A stretch of 64,000 bases of DNA, taken from Osmia lignaria lignaria (Eukaryota > Arthropoda > Insecta > Hymenoptera > Megachilidae). A model generated the notes under the pieces. The model ran no database searches and had not been told where the DNA came from. It was given only the letters and a program-made list of their open reading frames with translations. The stretch is from the NCBI RefSeq assembly GCF_051020975.1, contig NC_135041.1, positions 6,336,256 to 6,400,255 on the forward strand, in the 5' to 3' direction. The position numbers were made by a program, and so were the translations under genes. Below, in pieces: positions 54,844 to 64,000 of the stretch (positions are counted from its first letter, which is position 1; each line of letters begins with the position of its first letter).

Positions 54844-55798
54844 GGGTAGTCCTTTCACGAGGAAATATGAGTCCGTAGCAGTTCAGTCTGCTGGGAATAA
54901 GGTTAACGCCGTAAAGGACACACAATTTGTCCGCGACAAAAAAGAAAGTCGGGGGGGCTTACCCGGTGAAAAAGCGGGCACAGAGAAACGCTCAAAACGC
55001 TGAACTCGAAGTAATGTTTGTCATAATTAAGCCGGGGACTAAATAAACCTCTTGACAAGGAGGAATGATCAGCCTTGCTCACTGAACAGGATCTTTCTGT
55101 TTACTTCTGAGAAAAAGCTTTCGGTGCAATTCAACTCGCTCGGATAGCGTACAATGAAGAGAGCCAACAGGAAAGAGATAAAGAATCGAAAGAGCTGAAG
55201 GATGAAAAGTAGAAAGAAAGAAAGAAAAAAAAGGAGGTATCTCATAAGAGTCTGCGCGTAATTGAACGTGTAGAGAAGGATATAGGGAACGAAGGCTGAC
55301 TTTTATTACGAAGAAATTAATTTGAAATCCAGGAAAAGCTCGGCTAAATGCTGGCCGTTAATCACGATCGAACGAAACGTATGTACCATCGAATGCTAAC
55401 CGATGAGAATCGATTAATTCGGTTAACGTTAAGGCTATCTAATACCTCTGAACGATTCCTCTTCCCGTTGAATAAGATTAACGGTAGGCTCCGAGTTCCA
55501 CGAACGGAGAAGCGAGCAGCGGAACAACGCCAGGCTCGTTGAGAAAAAAATGCAATAATCGTAAGCGACCCGAAAACGGCTGGCAGAGATAACAGGGGCG
55601 AAACTAATGGTAATCACGGAGGCCGGAGAAGAACAGAAGGAAAAGGAAGTGACAATGAGGCGGCACGACGAAAAATAGGTCGAAAGAATCCTAAGGAGGA
55701 TTCATTACGCTTTTCTTAGAGTCTGTCTGTCGCATCATCTTCAGCGTCGATAGAAACGAACCAGGAATCATTTTTCAAAACCAAAGCAGAAATAAAAA

Positions 55799-55823
55799 AA
55801 AAAGAAAGAAAGAAAGAAAGAAT
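55799..55823. repeat. (GAAA)n microsatellite
   Basis: Five or so gaaa units following an A-run. The motif is the same as at 54810. Confidence 0.85.
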
Positions 55824-56236
55824 AAATAAGTACATTGGATTTCGAGGAACGGTATAACCGCAATTTCGACTGTTTGTTCGCGGTGCAAGCCGAAGAAAAC
55901 GCGAAGCGAGAAATAAACGGAAGAAAAGCTGGAATGCTCGAGGAAAGATTGAGATGGAGGGGTAGAAAGCAGAAGAGGGAGAGGAAAGGGAAGTCACGAA
56001 AACGGTGGTGGTATTAAAAGCCAACCGGGAACAGTAATCAGGCGGCTGAATTAAGAATCGTAAACACCGAATGAGAGCGAGCCAAAGCGAAAGCTGATTA
56101 AAAGACAGCGAGGGGGTAGCGGTTCGTCGTCGTCCTTTCCAATCGGCCTGAATTCGTTTAAAACTCGTACCGGCCGGGGGCCGGCTAACTAAACCGCTGC
56201 TGGTCAATCGACGAGCCGCAAGTTTACAAATCCTCC

Positions 56237-57411
56237 TACCCCCAGCATTCGTTCGGAAGGGGGGGGGGGAGGAAAGAAGTACGGTAAAAAGGAGACTGGG
56301 TAGTCTCTGCTATTTCCAAGCCAGCCCCGTGTCGTCGTCTCGGTGAAAGCGACACGGCAATACGAAGCTTAACATCGTGAGAAGCGTAAAATTTGTTCAG
56401 AGGGGATGGACGAAAGATGTGGCGCGGCTTGGAAGAGCAAGAAGCGTGGAAGACGCTAAAGCAACGACCACGTCGGTGGTAGTAATACGGTGAACAGCAG
56501 AAGCAGAAGCAGAAGCAAAAGCAGCAGCCAGCAGCACCACCGGTAGCAGCGTCGCCAGCAGTGGTGACGACGACGACGACGACGACGAGGCTGACGGGGC
56601 TAGTGGTACAGTAGTAGTGGTGGTTGCGGATCGTGGTGGTAGTAGCGGCGGTAGCAGTGGTAGTAATCAGAGAAGAAGACCGAGAAGGAGGAAAGGGGTA
56701 AGAACGGAGAGGGATGGAAGGAGCGGAGGAGGACTGGAGGAAGGAGGAGGCTGACTGATCGGCAGAGTAGAGGAGAAAGAGCACGCCTGCGCGGAATCCC
56801 CGGGCGGGCGCGGGCAGTGCCACTGGAGGCCCGGCGGTTTCAGAGCTTCGCCCGGGACGACGAACCGCAGACGACCCGTACGCAAAACTCGGTCCTAGTT
56901 AGCCGCGTTGAAGGATCGTCGGAAAAAGGGGTCGAATCACGCGACAACACAGGCCCCTGGTGACGACTGCTCGCGTGTACCACCATCGTTTCGATTACTC
57001 GACCGTCTGAGCACGCGTTCGTAAGACGGTGGACACGTCGGGAGATACGTTCGGATTACGGTATAACTAAAAATCGGTGCAGAGTTCGTTGGGAGATAAT
57101 GTGATCAGTGCGGCACCGGTCGGTGCTGTGTCTTTATTGTCCTCGCTCCTCGTAATTACGTGCGCGACGAAAATAGAAAGGAAAGAAGGACGAGAGGTGT
57201 GAGTAAATGATACTATGCACGAGGTCTGGTAGCATCGAGCCAAGGAGGATGAACAGAGTGACAACGGAGGGCTAAGAGTGAGAAGGTGCACCAAGCTGTG
57301 GTGTGCTGGTTGTTTTGAGATGTCAGTGGATCCGTCGGAGACAACCGCGTCGTCGTTCTCGTCGTCGTCGTCGTCATCGTCGTCGTCGTCTTTAGAATCT
57401 TCTTCGTCATC
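56237..57411 (+). promoter_or_regulatory. GC-rich promoter/5' leader region of the signal-peptide gene
   Basis: GC and CpG rise sharply here. The tract holds interrupted CAG/AAG triplets (56494-56536), a GAC run (56566-56588), GGT-rich sequence (56600-56670) and a TCG run (57354-57390). These give long low-complexity frames on both strands that are not genes. The position directly before a signal-peptide start and the composition suggest promoter plus 5' untranslated leader. A TCAGTG at 57105-57110 resembles an insect initiator, but no TATA box or downstream element was found at the expected distance. The true transcription start is unknown. Confidence 0.5.
57207..57275 (+). other. Upstream ORF 1, 22 codons
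   Basis: ATG at 57207, with a second in-frame ATG at 57249, ending at TAA. It would lie in the leader if transcription starts upstream of 57207. It could reduce translation of the main start. Confidence 0.35.
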
Positions 57412-57415
57412 ATGA
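57320..57415 (+). other. Upstream ORF 2, poly-Ser, stop overlaps the main ATG
   Basis: ATG at 57320 begins a 31-codon frame (MSVDPSETTASS followed by a near-pure serine run encoded by the TCG/TCT repeat). Its stop TGA at 57413-57415 overlaps the main start at 57412 as ATGA. It is in a different frame from the main ORF. Such a layout can allow termination and reinitiation. Whether it is translated is not known. Confidence 0.45.
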
Positions 57416-57481
57416 GGAGATCCTGTTACGTGAACTACTACGTCCTGTGCCTCGTGTGCTGGATTCTCCTAGGCATCACCG
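57412..57481 (+). CDS. First coding exon, signal peptide of a secreted or membrane protein (partial gene)
   Basis: The exon encodes MRRSCYVNYY followed by the hydrophobic core VLCLVCWILLGIT, a textbook signal peptide: basic start, a core of about 13 residues, then Gly. The reading frame stops being plausible at ACC-G/GTAAGATC, where GT at 57482-57483 within GTAAG matches the donor consensus. The intron therefore splits a codon after base 1 (phase 1). A short signal-peptide exon ending in phase 1 before a long intron is the usual layout of secreted and cell-surface genes with immunoglobulin, LDL-receptor or similar domains. That is family knowledge, not proof here. No second exon was recognised in the remaining 6.5 kb, so the body of the protein lies to the right of the window and its identity is unknown. 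The leader is repeat-rich and carries an upstream ORF overlapping this ATG. Confidence 0.65.
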
Positions 57482-58246
57482 GTAAGATCAGCTCCGTTCG
57501 CCTGACATATGTTTCCACGTTTCGAGTGCTGGCTCACGCGGATCCGTGCATCGATCTTTCAACGTTCCCGCGGGAAAGTGGTACGCGCTAGTTGGTAACC
57601 ACGAGATACGTGAAAAGGAACAGCTAGCGTGGTCTGTTTCTTTTTTTTCGACCTAGTACCCTAGGTCCAGGTACTCGATGGACTACCGATATGCTTCTCT
57701 CTATAATACGAACTGAATCGGAAGGGGGTGGGGGGAGGGGGGCAGGCGGGGCTTTGGAGACTTTGTACTGCGGATGGATCGATCAGATTTTGGGGTGTAA
57801 CTGTGCGTACATAGGTGAATTAGCAGGCGTGCGAGTTCGTGCCGCTCGGCTGCTATTCCCCGTGGAATTTGGCAGCTGATCGCGTATATTCGCGATCGAT
57901 CACCGCGAGGATCGAGATACGCGAGTGGAAGTAAAAAGGAGAACTGGTAGGCAGGGGGCGGGAGGGGGCTGCCTCCGGACCCGGTCCAGGGCTGTATGTA
58001 GCGCCGCCCTTGTTTGTCGCGGCGACGGTATTGTACTTTTCCCTATTCTCTTCTTTGTCTGTCGGGGCTCTTGCTTCTTTTTTTTTTCCTTCGCTATCCT
58101 TGTCGGGTCACCGTGTCGACTCGATGATTCCGTCATCGGGGTTAGAGGGGATAGAGGGGATCGAGGGTGTCGAGGTGAAGGCAGAAGGGTAGCGTGTTCC
58201 CTCATCTTCGCTCTGACGTCGTTCAGGGACGTGTCTATCGATTTCA

Positions 58247-58273
58247 TCTCTCTCTCTCTCTCTCTCTCTCTCT
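58247..58273. repeat. (CT)n microsatellite
   Basis: An uninterrupted run of about 13 tc units. Confidence 0.95.
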
Positions 58274-60406
58274 GTGGATGATACGATTAAAATTTTCTTG
58301 AAAATTCTCTTGACGGACCTTCTCGTCAATGAAGTCGGCATTGACGTCGAGAAAGATAGGAAAAACGAAAGAAGTCGTAAAGAGATGGAAACTTTTGTAT
58401 CAACGTTCTTCATTGTACGTTTGATGGCTCTCTCGACGACAGAGTAATGACTATAAACTTAATTATGTCAGTTAGAACGACGCGTTCGTGATATTCGCTT
58501 TTATTGCAGCCCGTTTACGGTGGTTCGTCGCTATCAAAAGAGTATAGTTAATGGTTCGTCTCTTATACGGGTCACGACACGGTGTCCGCGCGATTACCTG
58601 CGCTTCTTCGTGAAACGGAGCATCAATTTCCAAGCTTATATAACCCTTATGGAAATTCCTCGTTAGTTAACCCCGACCGGCGTGATAATTACTCTTCTCT
58701 TCGCCTACGTAACTTTCTTTTGCTGATTCAATGGAAAGTACATTAATTCACGGATCACAACCCCCCGACATGTTCTATCTTAATGATCTTCCCGAATGCA
58801 CCCGTCCCTCTTCAACGCAGGGGATTCGCCAGCACCCTCTAGTCGTTCACCAATATTTTTTCTTTCCTCTGTTGAAGAATCTCTTAAGATCTCTTATCTT
58901 GGCGGAGTGAAACGAAGTCGACAGAAAAGGGATTTATCAAGTTCGCCTTCTTGTATCCGACACTGGGCATCGATCGTTCGACTTGCAAGAAAACGTTTCA
59001 GTATGCAACGTGGTGGCCATCGACTCGTTATCGATCAAGTCCTTCATTATCTGCATCGGTCGGTTCATAAATACCTGTCGAGTCCCTCGAACTGCTTGTT
59101 ATCGAACGAAACAATCCCGTGGCAGGAAACGTTGAAATACACGGGAAAGGTTTGCCAAACCGCTAACTAAAACGACACTCGTGAACGAGAACTATAACCG
59201 AACGTAGAGCACAAATCGATCCCATTAATGCAACTAACGTCCACTCGGTAATTTTGTTAAACAATTTACCGAATTCTGGCTCGCCTGGCTTTCCTACCAT
59301 CTACCTCGGAACATACTCTTAATTGATTTCAACTGCGCTCCCGGCCGTATTTCGAATCCCCAACACGAAAACAATTTCTGCATCGACGCGATGCATTATG
59401 CACTTTCGGTTCGGCAACATAATCGCGGCACAGCCACTGATTATACCTCGCAGTGATTAACCGACCGACGTAGTTACCTCAGAATGGAGATTTCGGCATT
59501 CCGACGACCACCGCTTACGGAAAATCGCTTCCTTCGTTACGACTCCCCTGTCTGACGTTTATTTTACATCGTAGATTTCCCTCAGCATCCGTTTCATCGT
59601 ATATACAGCTCCTTAATCACAATAAATTTATTTTAGTTACCAGAGTTCAGTGGATATTTTTAGGGATTTTCAAAGGTTCCTGTCAGACCAGTATAAATAG
59701 CGTTGCGCGAGTGATGTATATTTATCGCCTCGGAAGTGGTAAAATATTTCGTGGTGAAACTTTTTTTTAATTATACGATATTAATAAAGTTGCCTCAGAA
59801 GCTATATTAGTCTGGGTATTCAAAGCATTTTCAGAAGGAATCGATAAAACGAGCTTACGAATTATCCAATAAGAAACTTTCAACGGAATTTATAGAAACT
59901 TATAAGACCGTTAAGAATATCGACGGATGTGACGTAAAGCAATAATATCGGGATATCGATGGGCCTGGATTTGGAGCAATGGGAAGGAACATAGCCAAAC
60001 GTCTTCTCTTTGACAAATGTCTTTCTTATTTGTTCGCAGTTTCTCGTCAACTTTTAATGAGCAATTTGCGATTATTACATAATCAAAGGATCGTCATCGT
60101 TACTATTATGACCGAATAATCAATTTCGAGCAACGATAAAGCGTCTAGTTTCGCGTTAAATAAATAATTACACTGTTAATATCGGTCGATTGAGCAGGAA
60201 TCGAGCGACGTCCATTAAATCGCGACGGTGCAGTCTTGAAAGCGTACGATGGAAGTAGTCGGACGTAAATGTTTGATGAACTGGTAAGACAGAAAATCGA
60301 GTTAACCTCGTTGGGAAGGGTGTATAGCAGCCGATCTTCGGGGAAACTGAAAATCCAGATTTATGTCTGACAAGGAATGATCCCGAACCCGGAAATTCAA
60401 AAAATT

Positions 60407-61276
60407 ATAAAAGGGTATAGCAGGATAAGATGGTCAAAAGTGCCCTTGAGCCGAATTTGCTTCGCAATGCACCATTCGATAGCATATCCCAAAAAACCAT
60501 GGTACACCAAGTTTCAACCCTGTACCTCAACCGGGTGGGTAGTTACAGGGTAAGAAAGAAAAAGTAGTTTTTGCCATATTTTCCCTATTTAATGGCATTC
60601 AAAAAATCTAAAAAAATTCTAGAATATTCTAGCCATGTTTCTTTATGATTGTGAATTTTCTCAGATTTTTCGGTTGCAAATCCTAGGCGTGAAAAATCAA
60701 AAACGCAAAAAAAAGTCGAAAAATAGAGATTTCGGGTAGAAGCTTTCGAGACACTAGATTTTTATTTTTACAGTAGTTAGATATTAGCATGACTGGTGTC
60801 CTCAATTTTTTTCAGATTTTTCATTCTGGTGCGTCAAACCGAAAAAAATCAAAAACCGATATTTTCGACATATTTCGTGCGATAACATGAGAAATACTTT
60901 CAATTTCTACATTTCCTTTACACACTTAGTGCATTATGTGATTTCGAACATTTTTGCACTGGATGCAGTAAAATCTGAATGGAGAGAGTGAAGTTATTAT
61001 AAATAATTGAAAATTACGCACCTTATCCTCTAAAATATTAGAAACTTTTTCAACGTCGCCGATGGATAAGTCGGTAAGGTGTCCGACTATGGAACCGCTG
61101 GAAACTTTTTTGTCACGAGTTCGCGCCCCATGAATGTACAATTCTATTTTTTGTCATAAAACAATTTTTTTTTAAATTATTAATCACATAAGAATACACA
61201 ATAATCATTTAATAACGTATGAAAATAATTTTGAAATATTTTATTATTAAGTATACATAAAAATAAGTGGTGCACT
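60407..61276 (+). repeat. Left arm of the foldback element
   Basis: It begins ataaaagggtatagcagg and ends near aagtggtgcac. It holds an A/B-box tRNA-like segment at 61054-61130 and a 71-codon minus-strand open frame (60926-61141). That frame is antisense to the tRNA-like part and identical, apart from one residue, to the frame in the other arm. It is judged non-functional. Confidence 0.85.
61054..61130 (+). other. tRNA-like segment in the left arm
   Basis: tggataagtcgg (61063-61074) fits the Pol III A box at nearly every fixed base. agttcgcgccc (61118-61128) fits the B box at 8 of 11 positions. The 43-base gap between them and a variable-arm-like insert resemble a Ser/Leu-type tRNA. The anticodon and T stems do not pair well, B-box A58 is C, and a T6 run lies inside, so this is a degenerate tRNA relic or tRNA-derived SINE head and not a working tRNA gene. 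Confidence 0.45.
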
Positions 61277-61429
61277 ACCGATTTTCTGATTTCGTACTGT
61301 TCTAATTACGGATAGCTCCCAATATTTTGTTAATTGAAAAGTTGTGTGGTTGTTGGTTTATGATGGATATTGAAATCAATACAGATATGTATATTTTACC
61401 TTAATTGTACATATAGCCAAAGAGTCGGT

Positions 61430-62299
61430 TGTGTACCACTGATTTTTATGTATACTTAATAATAAAATATTTCAAAATTATTTTCATACGTTATTAAATG
61501 ATTATTGTGTATTCTTATGTGATTAATAATTTAAAAAAAAATTGTTTTATGACAAAAAATAGAATTGTACATTCATGGGGCGCGAACTCGTGACAAAAAA
61601 GTTCCCAGCGGTTCCATAGTCGGACACCTTACCGACTTATCCATCGGCGACGTTGAAAAAGTTTCTAATATTTTAGAGGATAAGGTGCGTAATTTTCAAT
61701 TATTTATAATAACTTCACTCTCTCCATTCAGATTTTACTGCATCCAGTGCAAAAATGTTCGAAATCACATAATGCACTAAGTGTGTAAAGGAAATGTAGA
61801 AATTGAAAGTATTTCTCATGTTATCGCACGAAATATGTCGAAAATATCGGTTTTTGATTTTTTTCGGTTTGACGCACCAGAATGAAAAATCTGAAAAAAA
61901 TTGAGGACACCAGTCATGCTAATATCTAACTACTGTAAAAATAAAAATCTAGTGTCTCGAAAGCTTCTACCCGAAATCTCTATTTTTCGACTTTTTTTTG
62001 CGTTTTTGATTTTTCACGCCTAGGATTTGCAACCGAAAAATCTGAGAAAATTCACAATCATAAAGAAACATGGCTAGAATATTCTAGAATTTTTTCAGAT
62101 TTTTTGAATGCCATTTAATAGGGAAAATATGGCAAAAACTACTTTTTCTTTCTTACCCTGTAACTACCCTCCCGGTTGAGGTACAGGGTTGAAACTTGGT
62201 GTACCATGGTTTTTTGGGATATGCTATCGAATGGTGCATTGCGAAGCAAATTCGGCTCAAGGGCACTTTTGACTATCTTATCCTGCTATACCCTTTTAT
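61430..62299 (-). repeat. Right arm of the foldback element
   Basis: Inverted copy of 60407-61276, beginning at gtaccactgatttttatg and ending gctatacccttttat. Differences from the left arm include single substitutions near 62170 (ctcccgg against ccaccc in the inverse) and 61603 (Ser/Pro change in the 71-codon frame 61565-61780). Confidence 0.85.
61575..61651 (-). other. tRNA-like segment in the right arm
   Basis: Inverted duplicate of the left-arm segment, with the A box complement at about 61631-61642 and the B box complement at about 61577-61587. One base differs (gctgggaac here against gctggaaac). It was copied together with the arm. Confidence 0.45.
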
Positions 62300-64000
62300 G
62301 AATATGTCAGGGATGTGTCTCATTGTAATTCGTATTAACTAAAATCAATCGCTCCTAAAGGAAAATAATTTTAACAATTATCCGTTATCTGTATACATTG
62401 CTGATTCATTTAGACCACAAGAAGATATCGTGACATTGGAATATAATTATTAGAAACGTACACAAGAATATTAACAAAATTTCATCAATTTTTAAATTTC
62501 CAGGTTCGGGATCATTTCTTGCAAGTTTAATGTCCGATAACGTCGTAAAATTACACACCGAACGCCAGTACGTGACGTTCTAATAAACCGACAAGGAAAA
62601 CGCACCCCCGTCGACGCTCGACTCTCCGCATCGACCGAGCCTGTCCCCAGGGAAATATCTGTCAGAGATGCTCGCTACTGTTTTCCAGAAATTTATTTCC
62701 ACTCTCGACCTGCTCTATCCAGAATCGTGGCTTTTCATGGACGATTTCATCCAATTGCACAGCATTCCGTGCAACCTACTCGATTTTACACATAATCATT
62801 CTCGGTTAGTCCTCTACCGTTCAAAAATCATAAAAATTCATTCATTATAAATTCTGAACTCCGTATTAGCCTCGATCACTTCGCGATAGTTCTTCAGGTT
62901 TACGATTCTTTGTAAAACGTTATTTCTATCGTGAAGAACCAAAATGTTCCACATTATTATCGAAGCATAGCACTGTTCTATTGTTAACAACGAAACCTTA
63001 TCAGAACCCTGTTCCATTTATCTGCCTCCGTGATTCATCCCCTGTGAAATTTATGAACGATATGACGCATTAAGGTTGGTCATAAGCTTTATATCAACGT
63101 TTCTTTGTTCCTCCTTCTTCCGCTTTTCGTTCGCCCACCGACATCCGTTTGTCCTTTGTCGGTAATCTTTACACGAGGCACGGTTTCCAGGAACGACCGC
63201 GATGACAATCGCTCGCAACCCCGGAATAATTCGCGCCCCGATCGTAGGGGAAACACGAAAAAACGCACGCGATTAGGGAAAAGGTAACGACGTTTTTACG
63301 AGTGTTTGGGCATGAGTCGAAACGAAATTAATTATACGCGGTAGAACGATCTCGAGATAGCCACTAAGCTCGGCCTAGCTGTTGCGCTCGATATTTTGCA
63401 TCCCTGAAGGACCCTCTTGTACAGGAGGATCGAGAGTCCTAGGAGGATGGGCTTTGATTGGTCGTACGCGTCGCCGATGCAAGCGATACCGGGTCGCCGC
63501 GCACTGATTGCCACTCCAATTCGCGCCGTCTGAACGGAAACGCGTTGGCAAATCGATTCATCGAGCGTGGAACGATCACCCGGGATAAAGCTAAAAGGAT
63601 ATCGAATCAGTACCGGGAATTAGCGGGATGCGATTGACTGAGAGCGTTCGTTAGTCGATCGCCGAGTTCGTCTACGATTTATTCTTGTCCTGTTCGATGT
63701 GAACTGTCGAGAAAGTTACGGTAATAATTACATTTGAAAATTCATTATTTTTATCCTTATTAATTGGAGTTCCGATATATCTTAGAATTCTAGTAATTCG
63801 AAGCGATAGCTTCAAGTATCGGATTAAATAACCAATCGTTAGGACACTTAATGATCCAATTATCGCATGCAATACCACAGATAGCTGCTTCTACTGCGGC
63901 AGTCGATATGTTTCACCCTCATACTCTGTATCTATGCACTGTGCAAATGCTTTATGATTTTTTTAACAGTCAATGCCGCTCTTATTATCATTCGGTCGTG

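Larger units (their letters stand above)
42295..56236. other. Non-coding stretch, no supported gene
   Basis: Only short or low-complexity open frames occur. GC-rich patches at about 45300-45730 and 46560-47100 give overlapping frames on both strands with no motif. A strong donor-like GTAAGTAC at 45627 follows an open frame, but nothing else backs an exon. Purine-rich DNA with GAAA repeats dominates from about 53030 to 56000. Confidence 0.45.
60371..62520. mobile_element. Large foldback element with near-identical 0.87-kb inverted arms
   Basis: The sequence from about 60407 to 61276 is repeated in inverted orientation at 61430-62299, around a unique centre of about 150 bp. Only a handful of substitutions separate the arms. 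An outer pair, caaggaatgatcccgaacc (60371) and its inverse ggttcgggatcatttcttg (62503-62521), suggests the inverted repeat once ran further. In the right arm about 190 bp (62300-62488) separates this outer piece from the rest, while in the left arm they are adjacent. No transposase frame is present. It is likely a non-autonomous foldback/TIR element lying in an intron. The superfamily is not recognised and no target duplication was found. Confidence 0.85.
57482..64000 (+). other. Probable first intron (3' end outside the window)
   Basis: It starts at the GT donor after the signal-peptide exon. Open frames inside, including 58796-59170 and the overlapping GC-rich frames at 57691-58281, show no domain or coherent exon boundaries. 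It contains a CT run, the foldback element at 60371-62520, and otherwise plain sequence. An unrecognised small exon or a nested gene cannot be excluded. Confidence 0.45.

Noticed and set aside
56236..56823. 195-codon minus-strand open frame rich in Ser, Val and Cys
   Set aside because: It is the product of CAG, GAC and GGT triplet repeats read in antisense; low complexity, no domain.
58796..59170. 124-codon open frame in the probable intron
   Set aside because: No recognisable domain and Ser/Arg-rich. AG before GGGATTCG could be an acceptor, but the frame gives no coherent continuation of the signal-peptide exon.
60926..61780. Pair of nearly identical 71-codon open frames
   Set aside because: They are the two inverted arms of the foldback element and lie antisense to the tRNA-like segment. 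The duplication explains their similarity, not selection on protein.

Overview
The window reads as nuclear DNA of an insect, most likely a hymenopteran such as a bee. It is AT-rich but full of CpG, with long stretches that have no coding signal, poly-A/T and GA/CT tracts, short non-autonomous transposons with inverted ends, and one strong spliced signal-peptide exon. No bacterial, viral or organellar gene order is seen. The organism call is an inference from composition and architecture. Most open frames are unrelated to each other, low in complexity and lack splice signals, so they are not treated as genes.

Region 1 (about 6.0-7.0 kb) is the most interesting protein-coding signal. Three diverged tandem copies encode the same small cysteine-rich module. 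The first copy (5968-6162) is an intact 64-residue ORF with a signal-peptide-like start. The second and third copies carry TGA exactly where the first has a Cys codon. In the conserved block the copies differ mainly at synonymous third positions, so the reading frame was under protein-level selection.

Region 2 (15.7-16.8 kb) is a fresh 171-bp tandem array of nearly four units that stays open in one frame, followed by a small hairpin holding an inverted partial copy and by a second hairpin.

Region 3 (23.9-42.3 kb) holds short transposon remnants: a 177-bp element with related ends, a 259-bp hAT-type MITE with an 8-bp target duplication (perhaps nested in an older element), and a 381-bp element with inverted ends of about 130 bp.

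Region 4 (56.2-64 kb) is the 5' end of a plus-strand gene. A GC-rich leader with CAG, GAC and TCG repeats and two upstream ORFs leads to a 70-bp first coding exon (57412-57481). That exon encodes a signal peptide and ends at a phase-1 GT donor. The rest of the gene lies beyond the window, so 57482-64000 is probably intron. Inside it sits a large foldback element (60371-62520) with two arms of about 870 bp that are nearly identical, each carrying a tRNA-like A-box/B-box segment. If transcribed with the host gene it would fold into a very long RNA hairpin.

The remaining sequence (1-5.9, 7-15.2, 17.3-23.9, 24.1-38.8 and 42.3-56.2 kb) shows no gene that can be supported. It is best described as intergenic or intronic DNA.
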